A program made the translations under genes and the position numbers. From positions 1 through 64,000 of the forward strand of contig NZ_JHXF01000015.1 of assembly GCF_000621845.1 (NCBI RefSeq): a DNA stretch of 64,000 bases, written 5' to 3'. Positions 42,759-50,707 of this stretch are shown here, piece by piece. This DNA comes from Ruminococcus flavefaciens MA2007 (GTDB lineage: Bacteria; Bacillota; Clostridia; Oscillospirales; Ruminococcaceae). The notes beneath the pieces were generated by a model. The model was not told the DNA's origin and made no database searches. It saw nothing but the letters and a program-made list of their open reading frames with translations. Each line of letters opens with the position of its first letter. The first letter of the stretch is position 1.

Positions 42759-43877
42759 ATGCAGATTGAGATTTACAATATGCAACCCGATGGCGATTCA
42801 CTCGTTATTACCCTTGAAGCCATATGCGACAGCTTTTCCTCTCTTATATGGGACGTTGAATACTATAAATGTGGCAGCTTTGAGGTATATATAGCAGCAA
42901 GTCCATTGAATATAAGCATCTTCAGGACTGGACGCATTGTAGGGCGCGATGATGATAAAGAGCACTTCGGCATCATTGAGTCGGTGCAGATAGACACGGA
43001 TACCGAGAACGGCGACTACCTTACAGTACGCGGACGTTTCCTAATGTGCCTGCTTGAACGGCGAATCATTCATCCAACACTAAGTATAACGAAGACGACG
43101 GCATACAGCGAAATCGTACGATCTTCGGTTACACTTAATGTGATACAGAATAATAATCGACGTATTCCGGGACTATCACTTGGAACAGTCTCAGGTACTT
43201 GTTGGGAGCAGGCGGCTACACTGCAGGTATCATACGCCAATCTTATGGAATGGGTGTATACGATCTGTGAGAAGATCGGAGGAACAGCAAATATCCGGCT
43301 TGTGAAGGATACCGGAGAGCTGTACCGCATGGTATTTGACCTATCTGAAGGCAGCGACCGCAGCATAATGCAGGAGAATAATCCTCATATTATCTTCTCC
43401 GATACATACAGCAATCTTCTGTCATTCAGCTATGCAGAGGATGCTTCTGTTGAACGCAATTTCGCATATATCTTCGGTCAGGGCAAGGGCGATGAACGTA
43501 AACGGACCACTTACTATAACGGTGACGAGCCTTCATATCTTTCCCGATATGAGGTGTATGTGGATGCGGATGATATCTCTGAAACAGAAGATGTTGATGG
43601 AGAAACAGTGCCTATACCTGAAGATAAATATATTGAACTGCTTAAAACAAGAGGCTCGGAACAGCTGGTACAGCCTAAAACGGTATCAGAATCCGAAATA
43701 GCTGCTAATAATTCGCAGTATCAGTATAACAAGGATTATGCTGTCGGCGACTATGTGACCGTGCAGCATAAACGTTTCGGTATGATTAAGCCGAAAATAC
43801 AATTAATAGGTATGATAGAGTGCTTTGACTGCAATGGTCGTAGCCTCACACCTACATTCAAAAAGGAGGAACAATAA
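42759..43877 (+). CDS. ReqiPepy6 Gp37-like tail protein
   Basis: A 372-aa protein; GGGGGTG supports ATG 42759 over 42738. MQIEIYNMQPDGDSLVITLE, FSSLIWDVEYYKCGSFEVYI, GRIVGRDDDKEHFGIIESVQ and YTICEKIGGTANIRLVKDTG resemble Gp37-like proteins that stand where tail lysin/Tal proteins stand in other phages. Expected at the tail tip; probably links Dit to fibres. Contains no recognisable peptidase. Confidence 0.82.
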   Translation: MQIEIYNMQPDGDSLVITLEAICDSFSSLIWDVEYYKCGSFEVYIAASPLNISIFRTGRIVGRDDDKEHFGIIESVQIDTDTENGDYLTVRGRFLMCLLERRIIHPTLSITKTTAYSEIVRSSVTLNVIQNNNRRIPGLSLGTVSGTCWEQAATLQVSYANLMEWVYTICEKIGGTANIRLVKDTGELYRMVFDLSEGSDRSIMQENNPHIIFSDTYSNLLSFSYAEDASVERNFAYIFGQGKGDERKRTTYYNGDEPSYLSRYEVYVDADDISETEDVDGETVPIPEDKYIELLKTRGSEQLVQPKTVSESEIAANNSQYQYNKDYAVGDYVTVQHKRFGMIKPKIQLIGMIECFDCNGRSLTPTFKKEEQ

Positions 43878-45274
43878 TGGCTTTTTACAGCGGATTCTTT
43901 AATTCAAATGGCTTTGACAGAACATATACAGCAGAGGACTTTACAGCATATCTGTCAAGTATTATCTGCAATGGCATACTTGACACCTACGGCAGTAACT
44001 TCAGTCTGACGCCTGCGTCAGGCCTGAAGGTAGCTTTAGGTACAGGAAAGGCATGGATAGACGGTCATTACTTCATTAATGACGCAGAATATACCATTGA
44101 CCTGAGTCAGTATCAGGATGAGTCCCTTCCGCGATTTGTGGCTGTTTCTATTCTGTGTGATATTTCTGAATCTGTCAGAGCTGTATCTCTTGAGGTAGTA
44201 CCGGGAACACCTGCAGAATTACCTGCCCTACCTAATTTTGATGCAGAACGGAATAAGACAAGGTTATTGCTGTATGCTGTAAGGATAGCTCCAGAAGCTA
44301 TAGCATTAACGGCGCAGGATATTCTGGATTATCGTGACGATAACAATGTGTGCGGTTACTGCAGGTGCATACTGGGTAAATGCAAGGTTACAGATATGCA
44401 GGCTCAGATAGCGCAGCTCATAGCAGAAATGCAAGGATACAACGGAAAAATAAATGCGCTTGAAAATACAGTAATCGAGCTTAATGCCAAGGTAAATAAC
44501 TTCTCAGGAGATATAGTCGGGTATGGTAAATGCGGCGATGATGTACATTATGCTTTATTCTCAGGCGGAACATTGCTGCTCAGCGGTTCAGGTGATATGT
44601 ATGATTATGAAAGTGATAATAATCCGGATGCCAATTTATCGCCGTTTTTTAATCGTAATGATATAAAGTCGGTTGTTATCTCTGATGGTATTACTTCTGT
44701 CGGTACCTTTGCCTTTACATTCTGTGATGAACTCAAAAATGTATCCCTGCCTAACAGCCTGACACGTATAGGCAGAAACGGCTTTATGCCGCATATAGAC
44801 GAGTATGTTGAGCATCATGTGCTTAATGGTCTGACAGCTCTTACACTGCCGCCAGATATCTCAGAACTTGGCAGGTATGCATTCAGCGGTACAGCTATAA
44901 CAGCTCTTCTTGTCCCTGCTACTGTAACAAATGTGAGTATTGAAGTGTTCAGCGGCTGTCAGGCTCTTGAAACCGTCCGTTATGAAGGCAGAATCATAGG
45001 AGACAGAATGTTTGCTTCATGTACTGCACTTCGGGAGTTCACTATTGCCGCAACTGTAGAGGAAATATCTGCAGGCAGCTTCAACTACTGTGATAATCTT
45101 GAACTTATTACATACGAAGGAAGCCTTGAGGCATGGGCTGCAATACGCAAATCAAGCGGCTGGGATGGCCATAGCGGTAATACAGGAAACAAAGGCCTTA
45201 AAAAGATACAGTGTATCGACGGATATATGGAATACGACTTTGAAAGCAGAGAATGGAGGGAGGTACATAACTGA
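43877..45274 (+). CDS. Baseplate/fibre protein with BspA-type leucine-rich repeats
   Basis: A 465-aa protein. The N-terminal 160 residues (MAFYSGFFNSNGFDRTYTAE, GKAWIDGHYF, LDYRDDNNVCGYCR) are a baseplate-anchoring module. A short coiled coil follows (LIAEMQGYNGKINALENTVI). From about 215 onward come BspA/LRR_5-type repeats: VVISDGITSVGTFAF, LKNVSLPNSLTRIGRNGF, LVPATVTNVSIEVFSG, FTIAATVEEISAGSF. In bacteria such repeats bind host or surface ligands; here they suggest receptor binding. Starts at the stop of the previous gene. Confidence 0.82.
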   Translation: MAFYSGFFNSNGFDRTYTAEDFTAYLSSIICNGILDTYGSNFSLTPASGLKVALGTGKAWIDGHYFINDAEYTIDLSQYQDESLPRFVAVSILCDISESVRAVSLEVVPGTPAELPALPNFDAERNKTRLLLYAVRIAPEAIALTAQDILDYRDDNNVCGYCRCILGKCKVTDMQAQIAQLIAEMQGYNGKINALENTVIELNAKVNNFSGDIVGYGKCGDDVHYALFSGGTLLLSGSGDMYDYESDNNPDANLSPFFNRNDIKSVVISDGITSVGTFAFTFCDELKNVSLPNSLTRIGRNGFMPHIDEYVEHHVLNGLTALTLPPDISELGRYAFSGTAITALLVPATVTNVSIEVFSGCQALETVRYEGRIIGDRMFASCTALREFTIAATVEEISAGSFNYCDNLELITYEGSLEAWAAIRKSSGWDGHSGNTGNKGLKKIQCIDGYMEYDFESREWREVHN

Positions 45275-46635
45275 TGTGGAAATTCCTTGTAAGGAACCAG
45301 AGTATAGAAGTTCTTGAACGTGAAGTGCTTGCAGACCACCAGATCAGGTATGTCCAGTTTAAATTCACCTTTGAAGGCGACTGGAAGCGGTTCCATAAGG
45401 TAGCGCAGTTCAGTCAGGGAGACGATACATACAGTATTGTTCTCGGATATGACGGGACAAGCTGTTATCTCCCTGCAGAGCTTCATGCAGGTGCTGTAAA
45501 AATGTCTCTGTTCGGTTATGACGCGGAAAGTGATACTACCGTCCGTGCAACCACTGTTCCTGTAACACTTAATATTCGCTCCTCTGGATTTACAGGCGAT
45601 GATGATATTCCTATACCGCCGACACCTGACCTGTACGTTCAGTTGCTTCAGCAGATAAGGCAAATGAATACTGGCACAGCAGGTCAGTCTGCATATGAAC
45701 TGGCAGTTCAGGAAGGCTTTACCGGATCACTGTCTGAATGGCTGCAAAGTCTGCACGGCAAAGACGGAGCTGACGGTAAGAATGGAGCTGACGGCAGAGA
45801 TGGTATTGATGGTAAAGACGGACGAGACGGAACTGATGGTACAAACGGTCGTGACGGCATAAATGGCATAGACGGAAAGGACGGCAGGGACGGTATCGAT
45901 GGTAAGGACGGCATATCGCCTGATATATCAGAAATAACCGCAATAGTCCGGCAGATGATAGAGCAGCTGCCGGATAATGGACATTCACATAATAACAAGG
46001 CCTTACTTGATGCAATCACCGCCAGCTATACTACAGAGGAACGTCAGGGTATCCAGAATACACTTGCCTCTCTGCAGGCTCAGATAGATAATCTGCATGC
46101 AATCGATAGCTCAGTAACGCTGTTTAAATCCGGTAATACAGCTCTATCTGAATACGGTGAAAAGCTTTATACCTTCTATGTTGACGGCTACCGCTCTCTT
46201 TCAGGCTTTGCAGATACATACCATAATTTCTGCAGCCAAGAAAACGACTATGCCATTTCATATAACCAGCCGGACTTCAACTGGGGAGCTGAGATATACA
46301 CCATGTGTATAACGCCTGTGAGAATGTCAGCTTCGTCGAACGTACTGTTCAGCTATAAATGCGGCTTCAATGAAGACGGAGAAGTGTGGCTTGTACGAAA
46401 AGCGAGTACTGAGCTTTCTGCAGCAGAAACAGCCAGATATATTCACGAACAGATCATAAATGGCAGTGCTATATCAATACCATTCAGATGGCTGCAATCC
46501 GAAGACAGATATATTACGGTGCTGCTTTCAAGAGAAGACTTATCTGCCGATGAGTATTATCTTGCATGGAAGGCAGTTACTGATAATACACATCCGCATA
46601 TCAGACTCATAAAAATACTGGAGGTGACAACATGA
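45274..46635 (+). CDS. Tail fibre with collagen-like Gly-X-Y repeats
   Basis: A 453-aa fibre. The N-terminal domain (1-115) is beta-rich (MWKFLVRNQSIEVLEREVLA, FKFTFEGDWKRFHKVAQFSQ). SAYELAVQEGFTGSLSEWLQ precedes 18 uninterrupted Gly-X-Y triplets (about residues 162-215, GKD/GAD/GRD/GID), giving a collagen triple helix. A coiled coil and a C-terminal head of about 170 residues with an HSHNN motif follow. It is a trimeric receptor fibre. The repeat DNA (45757-45918) is prone to slippage, so length variation is likely. Confidence 0.88.
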   Translation: MWKFLVRNQSIEVLEREVLADHQIRYVQFKFTFEGDWKRFHKVAQFSQGDDTYSIVLGYDGTSCYLPAELHAGAVKMSLFGYDAESDTTVRATTVPVTLNIRSSGFTGDDDIPIPPTPDLYVQLLQQIRQMNTGTAGQSAYELAVQEGFTGSLSEWLQSLHGKDGADGKNGADGRDGIDGKDGRDGTDGTNGRDGINGIDGKDGRDGIDGKDGISPDISEITAIVRQMIEQLPDNGHSHNNKALLDAITASYTTEERQGIQNTLASLQAQIDNLHAIDSSVTLFKSGNTALSEYGEKLYTFYVDGYRSLSGFADTYHNFCSQENDYAISYNQPDFNWGAEIYTMCITPVRMSASSNVLFSYKCGFNEDGEVWLVRKASTELSAAETARYIHEQIINGSAISIPFRWLQSEDRYITVLLSREDLSADEYYLAWKAVTDNTHPHIRLIKILEVTT

Positions 46636-47081
46636 AAGAGACGATATGTATGGTTATAGGCGCAATAGGCGGATTTATCGCGTCACTGTTCGGAGGCTGG
46701 GATTCAGCTCTTGCAACTCTCATAATCTTTATGGCTATTGACTTTGCAACAGGCATGATAACAGCAGCTATGGGAAGGTCCAAACACACTGATACAGGCA
46801 AACTCAGCAGTAAAGCCGGATGGCTTGGACTGGCAAAGAAGTGCAGTATCCTTATGCTGATTATTGTAGCGGTAAGACTTGATATTCTTCTGAATACCAA
46901 CTATGTCCGTGACGCAGTCTGCATAGGCTTCTGCGCTAATGAGGTGCTTTCAATTATCGAAAACACCAGTCTTATGGGTATTCCATATCCACCCGCACTG
47001 AAAAATGCTATTGAGATCCTGCAGGAAAAAGCAGGCAGAAAGGATGATAATGATGACAATGATTCTGAAGGCAGATTCTAA
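46632..47081 (+). CDS. Phage holin (Holin_4 / toxin-secretion type)
   Basis: A 149-aa membrane protein: GAIGGFIASLFGGWDSALAT, LIIFMAIDFATGMITAAMGR, SSKAGWLGLAKKCSILMLII and VCIGFCANEVLSIIENTSLM, followed by a charged cytoplasmic tail (GRKDDNDDNDSEGRF). This is the standard clostridial phage holin that releases the amidase. Overlaps fibre and amidase genes. Confidence 0.9.
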   Translation: MKETICMVIGAIGGFIASLFGGWDSALATLIIFMAIDFATGMITAAMGRSKHTDTGKLSSKAGWLGLAKKCSILMLIIVAVRLDILLNTNYVRDAVCIGFCANEVLSIIENTSLMGIPYPPALKNAIEILQEKAGRKDDNDDNDSEGRF

Positions 47082-48063
47082 TAATGTTATAAACGGAGTT
47101 CCGGTCAATGAGTATATGCTCACAAACCATAATCCCAATAATATCGAAATGCCCTCCGCTTCTATGGAGGGCAAAGTTATAGGTATAACCATTCATAATA
47201 CAGACTGGATAACTACAATAGAAGGCACAACGCCTGCTGAGCAGTATACCAGAGCTACTGTAAACGGCAATATGAAGGACGTGCGTGTTCACTATTACTG
47301 CGACGACACCTGTGCATGGCAGAACCTGCCTCTAACACTCTCAGGCTGGCATGCAGCTGACGGAGACGGCAGCGGTAACAGACGTACTATAGCTATTGAG
47401 TGTATTATGTCTTCTGCCTATAACGATACCGATAAAAAGTCTGAGGATAACTGTGCAAGACTTGCTGCAGCACTGCTTAAGATGTATAACCTCAGTATAG
47501 ATAATCTCTATACCCATACATACTGGCTTAACGTTCGTGACGGCAAAAGAGGCTCTGTCGATGAGCTCAATGTTATGTATAACAGCTATAAGATGTGTCC
47601 GGCATATATACTCCCGCACTGGAACGAATTCAAAGCTAAGGTACAGTTGTATATGGGTGAAACGGCTCCTGCACCCAAACCTAAAACTGCAGCAAAGAAG
47701 GTACTCTATCGTGTAAGGAAGTCATGGAAAGATGCCAAGTCACAGGTAGGCGCATTTGAAGTACTTGAAAACGCTCTGAAGGCTTGTCCTGTAGGATATA
47801 CCGTATATGATAATGCGGGAGTACCTATAAGCACTAAGGCCGTAGAACTGCAGAGAGGCGCTACAATTACACTTATTAACGCACCTCTGTATGCATCATC
47901 TGATGCGGATCAGCCATCTAATACCGTTAATGGTACATACTACCTTTATGACGGAGTTAACTTCAATGGTCGAGTGCGTATAACCAATTCACCTGATAAA
48001 TGCGGTAACACTCCAGTGGGGTATTATGTTACAGGATATGTCTCAATCGAAAATATCACATAA
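47050..48063 (+). CDS. N-acetylmuramoyl-L-alanine amidase endolysin
   Basis: A 337-aa Amidase_2-type endolysin; the start among ATGs at 47044-47059 is uncertain and 47050 fits AGAAAGG. Zinc ligands are in TIHNTD, VHYYCDD and the later HTYW. SGWHAADGDGSGNRRTIAIE is the usual family block. The C-terminal part has a SPOR-like stretch (VLYRVRKSWKDAKSQVGAFE) and an SH3-like end, probably wall binding. It cleaves the peptidoglycan amide bond at lysis. Confidence 0.9.
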   Translation: MMTMILKADSNNVINGVPVNEYMLTNHNPNNIEMPSASMEGKVIGITIHNTDWITTIEGTTPAEQYTRATVNGNMKDVRVHYYCDDTCAWQNLPLTLSGWHAADGDGSGNRRTIAIECIMSSAYNDTDKKSEDNCARLAAALLKMYNLSIDNLYTHTYWLNVRDGKRGSVDELNVMYNSYKMCPAYILPHWNEFKAKVQLYMGETAPAPKPKTAAKKVLYRVRKSWKDAKSQVGAFEVLENALKACPVGYTVYDNAGVPISTKAVELQRGATITLINAPLYASSDADQPSNTVNGTYYLYDGVNFNGRVRITNSPDKCGNTPVGYYVTGYVSIENIT

Positions 48064-48113
48064 TACTGACAATTATTAAGCTTTAAATCGGCTATATAAC
48101 GGCATATTATTCG

Positions 48114-48142
48114 TTGACTTTGAGTGGAATACAGGGTAATAT
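48114..48142 (+). promoter_or_regulatory. Promoter element copy E
   Basis: TTGACT (48114-48119), 17 bp, TAATAT (48137-48142). It shares the TAATATG -10 and exact spacing of copies A-D but has a more divergent spacer. It drives the accessory gene and recombinases 1 and 2. Confidence 0.7.
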
Positions 48143-48206
48143 GTAACACGAAAGGAGACGGTGATATGCCGAAAACAAGCCAAATCAAGACTGAAAGGAG
48201 ATTATC

Positions 48207-49031
48207 ATGGAATACAAGATATTGGTTATGGACAGAAAGGAACTTGTAACGAGGATGGAGCAGCTTACAGGAATACGGGCAAGATTCCAGCCGGGCAGAA
48301 CATCCTCGTATAAGATCGACAGATATATTATTTCATGTAACAAGACACTTACTGTCCCTGATGATGCAGATTTCGATATGCTGAAAATGCTGACTGATGA
48401 AGGGCTTATAGAGCCTGCAGCTACTGAGGAACAGATATCTGAACAAGGGGCTTTAGAACACGAAGAACCTAATGAAAACAGTATTTACCTGCCGATGGGG
48501 GAATACACCGGCGTTACCTTGAGAAACCTTGTAAAGATACTGTATATCAGGGCAGTACTGATACAAAAGTCTACAGGAGCCAGAATTGAAGTAACTGACT
48601 CATTTATGAATTTCCTTAAGGATGATCGCTGTACCTTCTCTGTTCCGAACTTCCTGAAGGCAGTAGCAGAGTTTGAGAGAAAAAACGGAATCGGATGTAA
48701 AGGAGTATTTTTCACTGAAGATAATGTCATCATAACAGCGGAGCAGGATAATAAGGATGAAACCCATAGACAAGCTTATATTGACCTTATTACCTGTATT
48801 AATAAAAAAGCAATATCAGGCAGACCTGTTATCTTCAGCAAAACCGATTTTTCAAACGAGAAGTTTGCGATGCGTATATGGCTTGACAGTATAGGGATGA
48901 CAGCTGAAGAGTACAAAATAAGCCGTAAGACGCTTATGAAGCCTCTAACAGGAAATTCTTCGCGTAAAACAAAGGAACAGTTGGAGGCAAGTATCAGGAG
49001 GTATTTGGAAAGGAGAAAGGCGCATGTATAA
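48207..49031 (+). CDS. Accessory protein with the virulence-related C-terminal tail
   Basis: A 274-aa protein, AAAGGAG before the ATG. The first 100 residues (MEYKILVMDRKELVTRMEQL, PGRTSSYKIDRYII) and the second half (VTLRNLVKILYIRAVLIQKS, NFLKAVAEFERKNGI) resemble the virulence-related family. The tail FAMRIWLDSIGMTAEEYKIS with LTGNS matches the 21.1-kb protein and the amidoligase. It overlaps recombinase 1 by 8 bp, so it is coupled to the integration genes. Role unknown. Confidence 0.65.
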   Translation: MEYKILVMDRKELVTRMEQLTGIRARFQPGRTSSYKIDRYIISCNKTLTVPDDADFDMLKMLTDEGLIEPAATEEQISEQGALEHEEPNENSIYLPMGEYTGVTLRNLVKILYIRAVLIQKSTGARIEVTDSFMNFLKDDRCTFSVPNFLKAVAEFERKNGIGCKGVFFTEDNVIITAEQDNKDETHRQAYIDLITCINKKAISGRPVIFSKTDFSNEKFAMRIWLDSIGMTAEEYKISRKTLMKPLTGNSSRKTKEQLEASIRRYLERRKAHV

Positions 49032-50688
49032 TTCTTCAGAAGCACTGGATTTTTCAGACCTACCTGATTTTTCTTCTTTTGCCTGTAATTTAAAAGAGGA
49101 AAGTATGCCTGCCCTTCTGAAAGTAGCCTGCTATATACGAGTCAGTTCCGACTCATTTGATCAGGAAAACAGCTATGAGGCACAGGAGCAGTATTTTACA
49201 AAGCTCTTGGCTTCACATGACGACTGGGATTCAGTTGGTGTGTATTCTGATTATGGTATATCAGGTACGAAGCAGGATAACCGCAGCGGCCTTAAACGAC
49301 TGTTAAGGCACTGCGAGGAGGGAAAGGTCAACCGTATCATCTGCAAATCCATAAGCAGGTTTTCAAGAAACACAGCCGATACTATAGAAACCGTAAGACA
49401 TCTGCTGAGTATCGGCGTAACCTGCTTCTTTGAAAAGGAAAATCTTGATACAGGTGATCTTAAAAGCGAATTTATACTGACAACATTAGCTGCACTGGCT
49501 CAGGAAGAGTCCAGATCTATTTCAGAAAACATCTGCTGGGGGCGTGGAAAACTTGCTCTGCGAGGTGATGTTCCTAATGAAGAGCTCTATGGATACCGGT
49601 TTGGAGATTACGAGACGACTGAAACCGGCTACAAGCGCAGAACTGTAAAGATCATTGAAGAAGAGGCCGAGACTGTACGAAGAATATTTAAACTGTATGT
49701 GGAAGGCTTCGGTCCGGTGGCTATCGCACGTATTCTTAATGAAGAGAATGCTCCTGCACCGAATGATGGCACAGGATGGACATCTAGCCAGATTCAGCTT
49801 ATAGTTTCAAATGAGAGATACTGCGGTGATGTACTGACCCACAAGTCATATACCGAGAGTTTTTTAACACATAAAACCCGGAAGAACAGAGGCGAAAAGC
49901 AGCAGTTATATATACAGGACCATCATCCTGCTATAGTATCCAGAGAGATGTTTAATAAGGCGAAAAGCCGACGGTGCAGGGGCGGGTATGAGAAAAAAAC
50001 AATGACTTATCCATATTCCGGCAGGCTTAAGTGTGCATGCTGCGGTTCCAATTATCACAGACTCGCTGGTAACTCAGTGTACTGGCTTTGTTGTAAAGTA
50101 GCACTGAGAAACGGGAAAAAGCTCTGTAATTCGAAAAGAATAAGTGAAGAATCACTTAATGTCATGTTCAGAAAAGCAGTTCTTACGAGATTCCAGACAT
50201 TCAACGACCTTATGGCTCTTCTTGAAACCATGCAGGATATGGACTATGTGGAGCGTGACCGCAGTATTATGAAAAAGCAGATAGCCATAGCCGAAGCTGA
50301 GTATGATGATATACAGGCAGAATGTGATAGGCTTAAGGCGAATATTGAAGTGCAGGGACTGCGGAGTGAGCTTAATGGTGATAGTATAAATATCAGCGAA
50401 ATGGCGGAAAAACTGGAAGAAAAGCAGAAAATAGCCGATAACCTTAGAAATGAGAAAGAATCCCTTGAGGTGGAACTGGATGAAAAAGAAAGCCGCTGGG
50501 AGCTTATGGAAAAGGATTACGATGCCCGGAAGACACTGGTGGAGATAATGGAGTTATCCACAGAACGGGAGCTGCTTGATACGCTGCACCTTCATATTAA
50601 GGCTCTGGCGATATCAATTACGGTTCATAGTCCGACACATATTACGGTCCTCTGGTTTGATGAAACTCAGACTGATATAGAAATATAG
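49024..50688 (+). CDS. Large serine recombinase 1
   Basis: A 554-aa recombinase. The catalytic serine is S41 in ACYIRVSSDSF. GISGTKQDNRSGLKRLL, CKSISRFSRNTADTIETVRH and LTTLAALAQEESRSISENI complete the resolvase domain. The recombinase domain includes GFGPVAIARILNEENAP. A zinc ribbon follows (LKCACCGSNYHRL...CCKVALRNGKKLC). A long coiled coil precedes the C-terminus. It can integrate or excise DNA at short att sites. Adjacent recombinase 2 may be a partner. Confidence 0.92.
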   Translation: MYNSSEALDFSDLPDFSSFACNLKEESMPALLKVACYIRVSSDSFDQENSYEAQEQYFTKLLASHDDWDSVGVYSDYGISGTKQDNRSGLKRLLRHCEEGKVNRIICKSISRFSRNTADTIETVRHLLSIGVTCFFEKENLDTGDLKSEFILTTLAALAQEESRSISENICWGRGKLALRGDVPNEELYGYRFGDYETTETGYKRRTVKIIEEEAETVRRIFKLYVEGFGPVAIARILNEENAPAPNDGTGWTSSQIQLIVSNERYCGDVLTHKSYTESFLTHKTRKNRGEKQQLYIQDHHPAIVSREMFNKAKSRRCRGGYEKKTMTYPYSGRLKCACCGSNYHRLAGNSVYWLCCKVALRNGKKLCNSKRISEESLNVMFRKAVLTRFQTFNDLMALLETMQDMDYVERDRSIMKKQIAIAEAEYDDIQAECDRLKANIEVQGLRSELNGDSINISEMAEKLEEKQKIADNLRNEKESLEVELDEKESRWELMEKDYDARKTLVEIMELSTERELLDTLHLHIKALAISITVHSPTHITVLWFDETQTDIEI

Positions 50689-50707
50689 GCGAAAAGGAGA
50701 GATTTAT

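Noticed and set aside
45708..46019. Pro/Ser-rich minus-strand frames opposite the collagen-like repeat
   Set aside because: Direct by-product of the Gly-X-Y codon repeats.
48166..48230. Short frame starting at ATG before the 48.2-kb gene
   Set aside because: It runs into the next gene in another frame, with no distinct coding pattern.
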